The notes under the pieces were generated by a model that saw only the letters and a program-made list of their open reading frames with translations, was not told the origin of the DNA and made no database searches. Shown here piece by piece: positions 47,322-56,455 of a stretch of DNA of 64,000 nt. The stretch is taken from NCBI RefSeq assembly GCF_017255015.1, contig NZ_JAFKCS010000003.1:38014-102013 (forward strand). The letters are read 5' to 3'. Position numbers and translations under genes: made by a program. The stretch's first letter is position 1, and each line of letters opens with the position of its first letter. Source of the stretch: Bowmanella yangjiangensis. GTDB taxonomy: Bacteria > Pseudomonadota > Gammaproteobacteria > Enterobacterales > Alteromonadaceae.

Positions 47322-48258
47322 CTCCCTTAAGCTCTAACTGCGCGCTCATACCTGGCAGCAATTGCAGATCATCCTTAATGTCGAATGCAAAAGTGCAGCG
47401 AAAATACGCATCGTTACCCCATTCGCGGCGTTGTTCAGGTTGCTGAGAGATGTCTTTCAAGGTCGCACTGACTTGATATTCCGGATAAGCGTCAAAGCGC
47501 AACATAGCGTTCTGCCCAGGTTTTAATTTTGCCTGGTCAGCCTCGTGAACCCAGGCTTCCACATATAATCCGGAGATAGCAGGAATTTCGGCGATCCGCC
47601 AACCCGGCTGGGCCGTCATGCCGGTAAACATTTTTTCACCCGTCCAGGGATGGTCGGCATAAATAACCGGACCACTGCGCTCAGCCGTCTGGCTCATCAG
47701 GGATAGTTTATGGCGGTGATAAGTTAATTGTTGCTCGTGATTATCAATTTTCAGTTGTTGCTTGTTGATCGCTGTCTGATGGCTGAGTTTGGCCTGAGCC
47801 AGCTTGTCTTGCGCTTTGGTTCTGGCAACCAGGGCCTTTTCCAGTTCCAGTTGGTATTTTTCAAAGTCAAATGCACTGTGGGTACCTTTGGGTACTGATG
47901 CATCGAGCCGTGCTTTTTGTACCAATAGCTCTGCGCGTTCGAGTCCTGATTGGGCTTCAAGCACCTTTAACTCACCATCAGACTGTTGTCTGACCAACTC
48001 TTCTTTAGCAGTAACCAGGCTGTTTTCTTCCTGATCAATACTGCTTTGAATACCGCTACCATCAAACACCACCACAGGTTCGCCCACCTGGGCTACCTGG
48101 CCTTCTTTCATTAACCAGTCTACCTGGACCCGCCAGTTGTCAGTTCGCGGCGCATAAAAAGCCTGACTTTCTGCGGCACGCACCTGACCACTGAGTAACA
48201 ACGGGGAGGCATGAATTTGTCCGGTCAAGAGCAGCAGTGCGAGGAACTTCAATTGCAT
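47314..48258 (-). CDS. HlyD-family periplasmic adaptor (first of three)
   Basis: 314 residues, shorter than the other two, with a signal peptide (about 1-17) and no lipobox Cys. It has a coiled-coil hairpin (about 75-190) and a half-motif VIYADHPWTGEKMFTGM that parallels the DW.GEKP region of its neighbours. The beta-barrel is short and the C-terminal membrane-proximal domain seems absent. It overlaps the ATPase gene by ten bases and the next adaptor by eight. Confidence 0.83.
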   Translation of the reverse strand: MQLKFLALLLLTGQIHASPLLLSGQVRAAESQAFYAPRTDNWRVQVDWLMKEGQVAQVGEPVVVFDGSGIQSSIDQEENSLVTAKEELVRQQSDGELKVLEAQSGLERAELLVQKARLDASVPKGTHSAFDFEKYQLELEKALVARTKAQDKLAQAKLSHQTAINKQQLKIDNHEQQLTYHRHKLSLMSQTAERSGPVIYADHPWTGEKMFTGMTAQPGWRIAEIPAISGLYVEAWVHEADQAKLKPGQNAMLRFDAYPEYQVSATLKDISQQPEQRREWGNDAYFRCTFAFDIKDDLQLLPGMSAQLELKGDE

Positions 48259-48926
48259 TTACTGTCCTCCACAACCAGGCCGTCTTTCATACGGATAACA
48301 CGCTGTGCATGAGCGGCGATATCCTCTTCGTGGGTGACCATCACAATGGTCTGTCCTTGTTTATGCAGTCCACACAACAGCGCCATGATTTCCTCTGAGG
48401 TACGGGTGTCGAGGTTGCCCGTCGGTTCATCGGCAAAAATGACTTTCGGGTTGTTGATCAAGGCTCTGGCAATGGCCACCCGTTGGCGCTGTCCTCCCGA
48501 CATTTCAAAGGGTTTATGATGGCTGCGATGACCCAAGCCTACTTTTTCCAACATAGCTGCCGCACGTTGTTGCGCCTCCTGTAACGGCACATCAGAATAA
48601 CGCAAAGGCAGCATCACATTTTGTAAGGCTGACAGTCGCGGAAGCAGATGAAAAGTCTGGAATATAAAGCCGATTTGTTGGTTGCGGATACGCGATAACG
48701 ATTCATCATCCATACTGGCAATATCCTGTCCAGCCAGGCGATAGTTGCCATTAGACGGTGAGTCCAGACAACCGAGAATATTCATCAGTGTCGATTTACC
48801 TGAACCCGAAGTGCCCATAATGGCGACAAACTCGTTTTCATCAATCTGCAATGACACCTCATTGAGCGCTACAACGCGGGTTTCACCTGTGCCGTAATGG
48901 CGACTTAATGCTTTTACTTCAATCAT
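48249..48926 (-). CDS. ABC transporter ATP-binding protein (MacB/LolD type)
   Basis: 225 residues, one ABC domain: Walker A GTSGSGKST, Q-loop FIFQTFHLLP, signature MSGGQRQRVAIARAL, Walker B VIFADEPTGNLD, and the switch His in MVTHEED. It would power the permease encoded four genes downstream. The ATG at 48926 is chosen because alignment of such proteins begins near MIEV; a GTG three codons upstream is possible. First gene of the operon. Confidence 0.9.
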   Translation of the reverse strand: MIEVKALSRHYGTGETRVVALNEVSLQIDENEFVAIMGTSGSGKSTLMNILGCLDSPSNGNYRLAGQDIASMDDESLSRIRNQQIGFIFQTFHLLPRLSALQNVMLPLRYSDVPLQEAQQRAAAMLEKVGLGHRSHHKPFEMSGGQRQRVAIARALINNPKVIFADEPTGNLDTRTSEEIMALLCGLHKQGQTIVMVTHEEDIAAHAQRVIRMKDGLVVEDSKCN

Positions 48927-48993
48927 CCCTGTCACTTGTACGTTAGGCTGGATGGCTTGCCGCCAGTGTCTGGCGACTAGTATGTATAAGGAA

Positions 48994-49015
48994 GTCGACG
49001 CCTTGCAGCGTCGAC
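48994..49015 (-). terminator. Terminator after the M16 peptidase pair
   Basis: GTCGACGC, a 6-base loop and GCGTCGAC form a perfect 8-bp stem 11 bases beyond the minus-strand peptidase stop, followed on that strand by TTCCTTAT. It separates the peptidase genes from the ABC exporter operon. Confidence 0.65.
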
Positions 49016-49025
49016 CTAACCGCGG

Positions 49026-50405
49026 TTAGAGCTTATAAATTGCTTTTAGTTCAGGAACTTCAGCTAATTGTGAGCGTACTGAAGGGTCTCCCACAACCAC
49101 CAATGTCATCTTCTCCAGCGGCAGATACTTAGCCGCTAATGCGGAAATTTGCTCTGGAGTCAGGGCATTAACGCTTTGCAGATAGGTTTCCAGGCGTGAC
49201 AACGGCAGACCGTGGCTCTTTAAGTTCCAGAGCTGATTGATAATGGCAGTACGCGAGGAGTTTTGCAGCACATAGATGCCTGACATGTAGTTCTTGAAAC
49301 CATCCAGCTCCGCTGTGGGCGGCGCCTCGGTTTGTAGGTGTTTAATTTCCTTGATGATTTCAGCAATGGCCGGGCCGGTGGATTCCGCCGTCACATCGGC
49401 GGCTTCATACCAAATGGCAGCGCCAACCCTGGGTGACACACTGCTGCCTGGTGAGTAAGTATAGCCTTTATCCTCGCGAATATTGCTGGTAATACGGCTA
49501 CTAAAGGCACCGCCAAGCAAAGTATTCATAGCGGCCAGACCTATGTAGTCAGGATGTGAAGGGTCGACCACAGGTAAGCCGATGCGAATAGTTGACTGTG
49601 GCGCTTGCGGGCGGTCAATAAATACCAGGCTGGGGTCAGCTTGCATCACTGGCTTGTCCAGGGTTCTGGTTTGTCCTGCACGCATTGCAGCAAATGCCTG
49701 ACGGATAGCCTGTTCAGCCTGCCCTTCGTCAAATTGCCCGGATACATACAAGTGGCTGCGTTTGGCGACCAGATTGGTATCGATATAAGCGTTAACATCC
49801 TCAAGTGTCAGCGCTTGTACTTTGGCTTCATCAGCAAAAACCTTAGCGTAAGGGTGCTGTCCGTAAACCACTTGGTAGAAGGCTTCGGTTGCCTGGCTCT
49901 GCGCCTGAGATTTGCTGACCTTCAGGTCACGAACAAAGTTAGTCACGGCGCGTTCCAGGTCCCCTTGAGCAAACTTGGGATGCATAGCCAAGTCAGCCAG
50001 TAAGCGTGCCGCATCCGGAGCAAATTCACTCAGCACGTCCATTTGCAGGAAACTGCTGTTAGGCCCGACAGAGGTGTTAACCTGTCCGCCCATTTCTGCG
50101 GCGGCTTCGGCAATTTGCTTACCGCTAAGGGTTTGCGTACCTTCGGTTAGCAACTGATAGCTAATATCGGAGACCGCATCCTTACCATTATCATCAACGT
50201 TACCCGTATCGGTGACCAGACGTAGCGTAACCTTCGGGGTTTTCCCGTAGTGAATAAAAGTCACGGTCAGGCCGTTATCCAACTGAATGTCGCGGGTTTG
50301 AGTCAGTTTGAAATCTTTGGCTTGGCCGCCACTTGGAGGGGCTTCCTTGGCGGCAGCCGGACCACTTAACAGAAGAGCGCACAGGGCGATAGCAATGTGT
50401 TTCAT
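49026..50405 (-). CDS. M16 family peptidase-like subunit lacking the zinc motif
   Basis: 459 residues with a signal peptide (1-19, ending GPAAAK). It has two M16 domains, but the expected HxxEH is absent: the corresponding region reads SYQLLTEGTQTLSG. The C-terminal half keeps the RITSNIREDKGYTYSPGS substrate-binding region. Its partner upstream has the active site, so together they resemble two-subunit M16B peptidases in which one chain is catalytic and the other binds substrate. Two bases separate the genes. Confidence 0.9.
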   Translation of the reverse strand: MKHIAIALCALLLSGPAAAKEAPPSGGQAKDFKLTQTRDIQLDNGLTVTFIHYGKTPKVTLRLVTDTGNVDDNGKDAVSDISYQLLTEGTQTLSGKQIAEAAAEMGGQVNTSVGPNSSFLQMDVLSEFAPDAARLLADLAMHPKFAQGDLERAVTNFVRDLKVSKSQAQSQATEAFYQVVYGQHPYAKVFADEAKVQALTLEDVNAYIDTNLVAKRSHLYVSGQFDEGQAEQAIRQAFAAMRAGQTRTLDKPVMQADPSLVFIDRPQAPQSTIRIGLPVVDPSHPDYIGLAAMNTLLGGAFSSRITSNIREDKGYTYSPGSSVSPRVGAAIWYEAADVTAESTGPAIAEIIKEIKHLQTEAPPTAELDGFKNYMSGIYVLQNSSRTAIINQLWNLKSHGLPLSRLETYLQSVNALTPEQISALAAKYLPLEKMTLVVVGDPSVRSQLAEVPELKAIYKL

Positions 50406-50407
50406 GG

Positions 50408-51850
50408 TTATTCTCCTTGTGGCTTCTGCGACGGGTCTTCACCCGGTGTCAGGGTAAGAATGGTGCGGTTGCCTGGACGCAGATATTCCTTAACTGTGGC
50501 TTTAATCAGCTCTGGGGTCACAGCCTTGAAGTTGGCTTCCAGGTCGTTGATGCGGGCCGGATTGTCGTCAAACAAGGCAAAGCTGGCGAGCAAATCCAAT
50601 TTGCCGAAACCATAAAAACCATCGATGTTGTCAAACAAGTCTGAACGCAGTTTGACCAGCGCGCGTTGCACATCTTTCTCGTCAATCGGCTGCTCGGCCA
50701 GCCTGGCGATAACGGCATCCACCGCGGCCAGTAATTCTTTCTCGCTGTGCTGTTCATCGTGAGTAAACGAACTCATCCATAACATGGGGCCGTTGTAATT
50801 AAACATGTTGCCGAGCAGGTAATTGATGCCACCGCCCACATCGCCGGTCATTTGCTTGTCTTTGACTAACTCCTGATGCAACAGGCTGTCATCACCTTGT
50901 ACCAGCAACTGATCTATGATGCCCATAGCGTAATACTCAGGGGTATTGCGCGGCGGCATTTTGTAGGCAAATGCGAAAGCCGGCTTAGGTGCCAGGCGAT
51001 CAAACTTGTTAAAGCGTTTCTCCTGTTCCTGACGCAACTCGGTCAGGTCTGGCTGGGCGGCTAATTCGGATGCCGGCAGATTACCAAAGTACTTGGTTAT
51101 CATGGCCAGTGTTTCTTCCACATTAACGTCGCCAACTACCACTACAACGGCATTGTTGGGGGCGTAATACATATCGAAGAAAGCCTGCACGTCTTCCAGG
51201 GTGGCGGCGTCAAGATCGGCCAGGTCGCCGTAGAAGTTGTGAGCGTTATACCAGTTATTAAAGGCATACTGGGGCATATCCAGCCAGGGGAAGCCACCAT
51301 AGGGCTGGTTAAGCACGTTAACTTTCACCTCATTCTTGACCACCCCTTGCTGGTTGGTCAGGTTCTCCTGTGTGATGGCCAGGCCTTTCATACGATCGGC
51401 TTCCGCCCAAAGCATGGTTTCCAGCTTATGGGCTGGCACGATCTCAAAGTAGTTGGTGTAGTCAAAACGGGTGGAGCCATTCAGCACACCACCGTTGTTT
51501 TGCACCAGACTGATAAACTCCATCTTGCCGAGGTTTTCAGAGCCTTGAAACATCATGTGTTCAAACAGGTGAGCAAAACCGGTTCTGTCTTTGGGTTCTA
51601 TACGAAAACCGATGTTGTAGTAAACACCGACGGTGGCAATGGGGGCAGTATCATCGGGTGAGATAACCACTTTAAGGCCATTATCCAATTTGCTGTAGTG
51701 GACCGGCACGTTGAAACTGACTGGACTTGATGCTTCCGGGGCCTGTTTGGCCAGCTTATCAGCCAGTGCCTCGGTGCCCGTATCGGCGGGCTTGGGGCTG
51801 CAGCCGAGCATCGTCAATGCCGCAGCCAGTGCGACGACTTTGTATGACAT
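50408..51850 (-). CDS. M16 family zinc peptidase, catalytic subunit
   Basis: 480 residues with a lipoprotein-type signal (lipobox LGC near residue 17). The inverted zinc motif HLFEHMMFQG (HxxEH) is near residue 95, and the third ligand Glu is expected about 77 residues later, near ENLTNQQGVVKNEVKVN. M16B enzymes degrade small peptides or transit-type fragments in the envelope. Transcribed with the non-catalytic partner downstream. Confidence 0.92.
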   Translation of the reverse strand: MSYKVVALAAALTMLGCSPKPADTGTEALADKLAKQAPEASSPVSFNVPVHYSKLDNGLKVVISPDDTAPIATVGVYYNIGFRIEPKDRTGFAHLFEHMMFQGSENLGKMEFISLVQNNGGVLNGSTRFDYTNYFEIVPAHKLETMLWAEADRMKGLAITQENLTNQQGVVKNEVKVNVLNQPYGGFPWLDMPQYAFNNWYNAHNFYGDLADLDAATLEDVQAFFDMYYAPNNAVVVVVGDVNVEETLAMITKYFGNLPASELAAQPDLTELRQEQEKRFNKFDRLAPKPAFAFAYKMPPRNTPEYYAMGIIDQLLVQGDDSLLHQELVKDKQMTGDVGGGINYLLGNMFNYNGPMLWMSSFTHDEQHSEKELLAAVDAVIARLAEQPIDEKDVQRALVKLRSDLFDNIDGFYGFGKLDLLASFALFDDNPARINDLEANFKAVTPELIKATVKEYLRPGNRTILTLTPGEDPSQKPQGE

Positions 51851-51999
51851 GTTATTTCCCTTGCTTTAGTTGTTGTTGTCACACCGGTGTGGCTGGTGCC
51901 CTCCCACTATAACCAGCCATAGAAGGCCTAGCAATTGGCGAGGTAGTTAACAGGGGGGAGGGCAGTGAAAAAATTGTAAAAAAATTTTTTCTTTAAGAA

Positions 52000-53310
52000 T
52001 CAAAGCTTATTACTGTCCAACTTGCAGGGGAGGGTGACGGTAGCAATCAAGCCACCTTGAGCATGATTGACCAGACTAATGCTGCCCAGATGCATATCTA
52101 CAATACGTTTGATAATGGCCAGGCCTAACCCTGAGCCCAGGCTGCCTCGGGCTTTATCGCCCTGGGTGAAAGGTTGGAACAAGTTCTCTATTTGATCCTC
52201 AGGGATACCCGGGCCATGGTCGCGAACACTGAAACTCACTAATTTACGCTTTTTGTCGTAGCTGGAGGTGATTTCTATGTGTGGGCTGCCATATCGAAAG
52301 GCGTTTTCTATAAGGTTATCCATCACCCGTTTTATTGCCACTTTGCGCAGCTTCATGTCCGGTAACTCTGCCAGGCTCAGTGTTATGTGATGATTTTCTT
52401 CAATGTTCCGAACGCGCACCACATCATCAATCAAACTGTTAAGGTTTACTTTTTCCAGCTTTTCCTGCCGGTCTTGTCGTACGTAGTTAATAAACTGGTC
52501 AATGATATCGTTCATGTCCTCAATATCATGATTAATGCCGTCACGGATCCACTCTTGGTCGTCGGGTAACATTTCAGTGGCCAGTCTGATGCGGGTCAGT
52601 GGGGTACGAAGATCGTGGGATATACCCGCAGTAAGTAAAGCACGGTCATCTTCCAGTTGCTTGATACCCCGTGACATCTGGTTAAATGCCCGGGTTACCG
52701 CCATGATTTCGCTTGAACCCTCTTCTTTCAGCGGTGGCGGAAAATTACCTCTGGCCACGGCCATAGCCGCTTGTTGCAATGCTTGCAGTGGCTTATTCAA
52801 ACGTCGCACAAAAAGCCATCCACCGGCCACGCTCAACACGCCTATCACCATCAGATAAATAGTCAGCGGGGAGATATCCGTTTCACCCAGCCCCTGCATG
52901 GGAATAGTTATCCATAAGTTGCGATCCTGCGGGGGATTTATCCAAAACAGGTAGGGAGCCCCCGGAGTAATACGTACATCGGCACTGCCTCCCAGTCGTT
53001 CCGACATTTGCTGCGATAAAGACAAATAATGCCTGGCTTGTTCTAAGCCTTGTTGGCGTGCCTCGGCTTCGCTCAGTATTTGAATGCCGGTGGCGGCAAA
53101 AAACTCTTCATGCAGGTTAGGATCCTGGTGATTCAGCCCCTCCAGAAAGATCACATTCACCTGATTGGCCAGCAAATGGTTGATTTGCTGGTAGGTCGGA
53201 CGAATAAAGTAATAAGTGACCGACAGGTAGGATACCACCTGGTTTATAAGCAGCAGCATACCAATCAGTAGGACAGTCTGACCGAAGGCGCTTTTGGGCA
53301 GCAGACGCAT
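52000..53310 (-). CDS. envZ: Osmosensor histidine kinase EnvZ
   Basis: 436 residues: two membrane helices (about 12-34 and 148-168) around a periplasmic domain, a HAMP domain (about 170-220), and the phospho-acceptor His232 in [13 protein letters not shown]-binding boxes are [20 protein letters not shown] and GSGLGLAI. It controls OmpR phosphorylation and through it porin genes. It follows ompR by 15 bases. No hairpin terminator is seen in the AT-rich 149 bp downstream. Confidence 0.94.
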   Translation of the reverse strand: MRLLPKSAFGQTVLLIGMLLLINQVVSYLSVTYYFIRPTYQQINHLLANQVNVIFLEGLNHQDPNLHEEFFAATGIQILSEAEARQQGLEQARHYLSLSQQMSERLGGSADVRITPGAPYLFWINPPQDRNLWITIPMQGLGETDISPLTIYLMVIGVLSVAGGWLFVRRLNKPLQALQQAAMAVARGNFPPPLKEEGSSEIMAVTRAFNQMSRGIKQLEDDRALLTAGISHDLRTPLTRIRLATEMLPDDQEWIRDGINHDIEDMNDIIDQFINYVRQDRQEKLEKVNLNSLIDDVVRVRNIEENHHITLSLAELPDMKLRKVAIKRVMDNLIENAFRYGSPHIEITSSYDKKRKLVSFSVRDHGPGIPEDQIENLFQPFTQGDKARGSLGSGLGLAIIKRIVDMHLGSISLVNHAQGGLIATVTLPCKLDSNKL

Positions 53311-53325
53311 GATTAAGGTACTAGA

Positions 53326-54054
53326 TTAATTATTCTTCTTCTCACCGTCTGGTACGAACACATAACCTAACCCCCATACTGTTTGAATATAACGGGGATT
53401 GGCCGGGTCTTCTTCCAGCATACGACGCAGTCGTGAAACTTGCACATCAATGCTGCGTTCAAGAGCACTGTAGTCACGTCCACGCGCGAGGTTCATGAGT
53501 TTATCCCGCGACAGCGGCGTTCTGGGATGACTTACCAGCGATTTCAGCACGGCAAATTCACCACTGGTGAGAGTCATAGGCTGATCGCCAGATTTCATTT
53601 CCCGGGTGGCCAAATTCAAGCTGTATTTGCCAAATGTGACTATCTGTTCTTCTTGAGATGGTGCGCCTGGGGCTTCCGTGGTGCGGCGTCGCAGCACGGC
53701 TTTGATGCGCGCCAACAGTTCCCTGGGATTGAAAGGTTTGGGCAGGTAGTCGTCGGCTCCCATTTCCAAGCCGATAATACGATCAACTTCATCGCCTTTA
53801 GCGGTCAGCATAATAATGGGAATTTCATTTTCTTTCTGGCGCAAGCGTCGGCAAATCGATAAGCCGTCTTCACCAGGTAGCATCAGGTCCAACACCATCA
53901 GATGAAAGTTTTCCCGCTCTAATAAGCGGTCCATTTGTTCAGCATTGGCTGCGGTTCTGACCTGGTAACCTTGTTCTACCAGATAGCGCTCCAGCAGGCT
54001 GCGCAATCGCATATCATCATCTACTACCAGAACTTTCGGTGTTTCCTGTCCCAT
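53326..54054 (-). CDS. ompR: Response regulator OmpR
   Basis: 242 residues. The receiver domain has the acidic pocket VVDDD, phospho-acceptor Asp56 in LDLMLPGEDG and the conserved Lys in LPKPFNPREL. The C-terminal winged-helix DNA-binding domain (about 140-235) contains LTSGEFAVLKSLVSHPRTPLSRDKLM and IDVQVSRLRRMLEEDP. Precedes envZ, and is divergent from yhfA with a 244-bp gap that would hold both promoters. Confidence 0.95.
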   Translation of the reverse strand: MGQETPKVLVVDDDMRLRSLLERYLVEQGYQVRTAANAEQMDRLLERENFHLMVLDLMLPGEDGLSICRRLRQKENEIPIIMLTAKGDEVDRIIGLEMGADDYLPKPFNPRELLARIKAVLRRRTTEAPGAPSQEEQIVTFGKYSLNLATREMKSGDQPMTLTSGEFAVLKSLVSHPRTPLSRDKLMNLARGRDYSALERSIDVQVSRLRRMLEEDPANPRYIQTVWGLGYVFVPDGEKKNN

Positions 54055-54263
54055 TTCTCTTTACCTAAGCAAGTCGGTCTGGTCAGCACATAGCACAAAG
54101 CTAACTGGGCCAACCTGACGTAATAACTGTCACTATAAGGTAAAGCATAAATAAATTAAAAGCTTGCATGCACAACAGGGACAGTTGTTACAAAGTTTGT
54201 GCTCGCAATCAGGCTGGCGCCTGATGATGGCTTTAGGCAGAATAGTGACATAGCAACAGAGAT

Positions 54264-54279
54264 CGCCGCCAAGGCGGCG
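54264..54279 (+). promoter_or_regulatory. GC-rich hairpin in the yhfA leader
   Basis: CGCCGCC, AA, GGCGGCG: an exact inverted repeat 19 bases ahead of the yhfA ATG and just before its GGAG. It has no T tract. It could affect message stability or translation start; a rival reading is a short protein-binding palindrome. Confidence 0.4.
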
Positions 54280-54298
54280 GTCAGATTTGGAGTAAAAC

Positions 54299-54706
54299 AT
54301 GCAAGCATCGGTTAAATGGCTGGACGGCTATCGTTTTGTTGGTACCTCTGACAGCGGTCACGCAGTGGTAATGGATGGTGACAAGCAAAGCGCCGCCAGC
54401 CCCATGGAAATGGTAATGATGGCGGCGGGTAGCTGTGCCTCCGTTGACGTGGTTAGCATTCTTAAAAAGGCCAAGCAGAAAGTCAGTGGTGTAGAGGTAA
54501 AGCTTAGCGGCGAGCGTGCTGACGCTGTGCCTGCGGTATTCACCAAATTGCATCTGCATTTTGTGGTTAGCGGCCAGGGCGTGAGTGAGAAGCATGTGGA
54601 GCGTGCGGTGAATTTGTCCGCCGAAAAATACTGCTCAGTGTCTATTATGCTGGGTAAGTCTGTTGAAGTGGGTCACAGCTTCGAAGTGGTAGAAGCAGAG
54701 TTCTGA
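54299..54706 (+). CDS. yhfA: OsmC family protein, YhfA-like
   Basis: 135 residues of the OsmC/Ohr fold. SPMEMVMMAAGSCASVDVVSILKKAKQ carries one redox Cys (about 45) and EKYCSVSIMLGKSVEV carries the second. E. coli YhfA has the same layout and lies between prkB and crp; here prkB follows in convergent orientation and no crp is seen. Likely thiol-peroxidase-type activity is a family inference. GGAG precedes the ATG. Confidence 0.9.
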   Translation: MQASVKWLDGYRFVGTSDSGHAVVMDGDKQSAASPMEMVMMAAGSCASVDVVSILKKAKQKVSGVEVKLSGERADAVPAVFTKLHLHFVVSGQGVSEKHVERAVNLSAEKYCSVSIMLGKSVEVGHSFEVVEAEF

Positions 54707-54714
54707 GGAAGTCG

Positions 54715-54741
54715 GGCAGATGCAAAGACCTCGCATCTGCC
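54715..54741. terminator. Hairpin between yhfA and prkB
   Basis: GGCAGATGC, a 9-base loop and GCATCTGCC form a perfect 9-bp stem in the 43-bp gap between the two convergent stops, followed by TGTCTGATTTACTTTT on the plus strand. Probably ends both transcripts. Confidence 0.6.
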
Positions 54742-54749
54742 TGTCTGAT

Positions 54750-55652
54750 TTACTTTTCTGCCACCCAGTCCATCTGGAAACTGGCCCGGCGTTTTTTATC
54801 CATTAGCTCTTCAATCAGCGGGGATAGGATCAATTCCATGGCCAGGCCCATCTTGCCGCCGGGCACCACGATAGTATTGATTCTTGACATAAAGGCGCCG
54901 TCAATCATCTGCAGCAGGTAGGGATAATTGACGTTTCTCATCTCGCGACGGAACCGCACCACGACATAACTTTCATCATGGGATGGAATTTCTCTGGCGC
55001 TGAATGGGTTGGATGTATCCACTGTGGGAACGCGCTGAAAATTCACGTGGGTACGTGAAAACTGTGGGGTAATGTACTGAAAGTAGTCGTCCATACTACG
55101 CACAATGCTGCTCATAACCGCTTCGCGGGAATGGCCTCGATCAGTAGTATCCCGTACTATTTTTTGAATCCACTCCAGATTCACTATGGGCACCATGCCT
55201 ACCAATAAATCCACATGTTTGGCAGCATCGGCCTCATCGGTGACAACCCCACCATGCAGTCCTTCATAGAACAGCAAATCGGTACTCTTAGGTAAGTCCT
55301 GCCAGGGAGTGAAAGTCCCCGGCATCTGATTAAAAGGTACCGCATCGTCAAAGCTGTGCAGATAATGACGGTACTTACCGGCACCCGTTTCGCCATATTC
55401 TTTAAACAGGCTTTCCAACAGTACAAAATCGTTGGCGCGGGGGCCGAAATAACTGATATGTCGCCCCTGTTCTTGCGCTTTGCGAATCTCAACTTCCATT
55501 TCCGGGCGGGTAAAACGGTGAAAACTGTCACCTTCCACAAACGCCGCGTTCAATCCCAGGTTTCGGAATATATGACGTATGGCATTAGTGGTGGTGGTGG
55601 TGCCAGCGCCGGATGAACCCGTAATGGCAATAATAGGGTGCTTTGCAGACAT
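54750..55652 (-). CDS. prkB: PrkB, phosphoribulokinase/uridine kinase family
   Basis: 300 residues. The N-terminal nucleotide loop reads GSSGAGTTTT, the form also present in E. coli PrkB, where Thr replaces the usual Lys of the P-loop. EGDSFHRFTRPEM, YEGLHGGVV and VPTVDTSNPFSAREIPSHDES follow the same protein closely. No Rubisco or other Calvin-cycle genes are near, so a carbon-fixation role is not implied; the physiological role is unknown. Confidence 0.92.
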   Translation of the reverse strand: MSAKHPIIAITGSSGAGTTTTTNAIRHIFRNLGLNAAFVEGDSFHRFTRPEMEVEIRKAQEQGRHISYFGPRANDFVLLESLFKEYGETGAGKYRHYLHSFDDAVPFNQMPGTFTPWQDLPKSTDLLFYEGLHGGVVTDEADAAKHVDLLVGMVPIVNLEWIQKIVRDTTDRGHSREAVMSSIVRSMDDYFQYITPQFSRTHVNFQRVPTVDTSNPFSAREIPSHDESYVVVRFRREMRNVNYPYLLQMIDGAFMSRINTIVVPGGKMGLAMELILSPLIEELMDKKRRASFQMDWVAEK

Positions 55653-55754
55653 GATTCTGTTGGTTTGGAAACCGAACGCTATTTATAAGCAAGCTGGCAT
55701 AGAGGGTCAAGGAGTTCCATAGACATAAGGATATGTGCAGCCGAGTTTCTTTCT

Positions 55755-55782
55755 CTTGAAAATTCCCTGACCACCCCCAAAT
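55755..55782 (+). promoter_or_regulatory. Sigma-32 (heat shock) promoter of hslVU
   Basis: CTTGAAA (55755-55761), 13 bases, then CCCCAAAT (55775-55782). This is close to the sigma-32 consensus in both hexamer sequence and spacing. Transcription would begin near 55790, giving a leader of about 50 bases before the hslV GTG. It fits the known heat-shock control of hslVU in E. coli. Confidence 0.85.
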
Positions 55783-55839
55783 ACGGACTAATCTCATAGC
55801 ATCGTCCGAGGGGCGGCTACAAATTCTTAAGGAGTCCGA

Positions 55840-56364
55840 GTGACTACGATAGTTTCAGTAAGACGCAATAATCAGGTGGTTATCGCTGGTGACGGGCAGG
55901 TTTCGCTGGGTAATACCGTGATGAAGGGCAATGCGCGCAAGGTGCGTCGTCTTTATCACAATAAAGTGCTGGCCGGTTTTGCCGGTGGTACGGCTGATGC
56001 TTTTACCTTGTTTGAACGTTTCGAGTCCAAGCTGGAACTTCACCAGGGGCATCTGATGCGTGCTGCCGTGGAGCTGGCCAAAGACTGGCGTACCGACCGT
56101 ATGCTGCGCAAACTTGAAGCCCTGTTGGCCGTCGCAGATGAAACCGCTTCGTTGATCATCACGGGTAATGGTGATGTCTTACAACCAGAGATGGACTTGA
56201 TTGCTATCGGCTCAGGTGGCCCCTTTGCACAAGCTGCGGCAACGGCATTGCTACAGAATACCGAGCTGAGTGCCCGTGACATCGCTGAGAAAAGTCTGAC
56301 CATTGCCGGTGATATTTGTGTATTTACTAACCACAATCACACCATTGAGCAATTGGACTACTAA
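55840..56364 (+). CDS. hslV: ATP-dependent protease peptidase subunit HslV
   Basis: 174-residue proteasome-beta-like subunit. After removal of the initiator residue the N-terminal Thr (TTIVSVRRN) is the nucleophile; [17 protein letters not shown] and [17 protein letters not shown] follow E. coli HslV nearly residue for residue. The start codon is GTG, with AAGGAG six bases upstream. It forms a complex with HslU, encoded 91 bases downstream. Confidence 0.97.
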   Translation: MTTIVSVRRNNQVVIAGDGQVSLGNTVMKGNARKVRRLYHNKVLAGFAGGTADAFTLFERFESKLELHQGHLMRAAVELAKDWRTDRMLRKLEALLAVADETASLIITGNGDVLQPEMDLIAIGSGGPFAQAAATALLQNTELSARDIAEKSLTIAGDICVFTNHNHTIEQLDY

Positions 56365-56455
56365 TTTACCGGCATAACGGCCTTGTGTGAACAAAGGTCT
56401 TTATACCTCCGCGCCTGTCGGCGTAAAGAATGTTTAGATTGAAAAAGGTTTATCC

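Noticed and set aside
54750-55652. Evidence for carbon fixation from a phosphoribulokinase-family gene
   Set aside because: The protein follows E. coli PrkB, including GAGT in the nucleotide loop, and no Rubisco genes are present.
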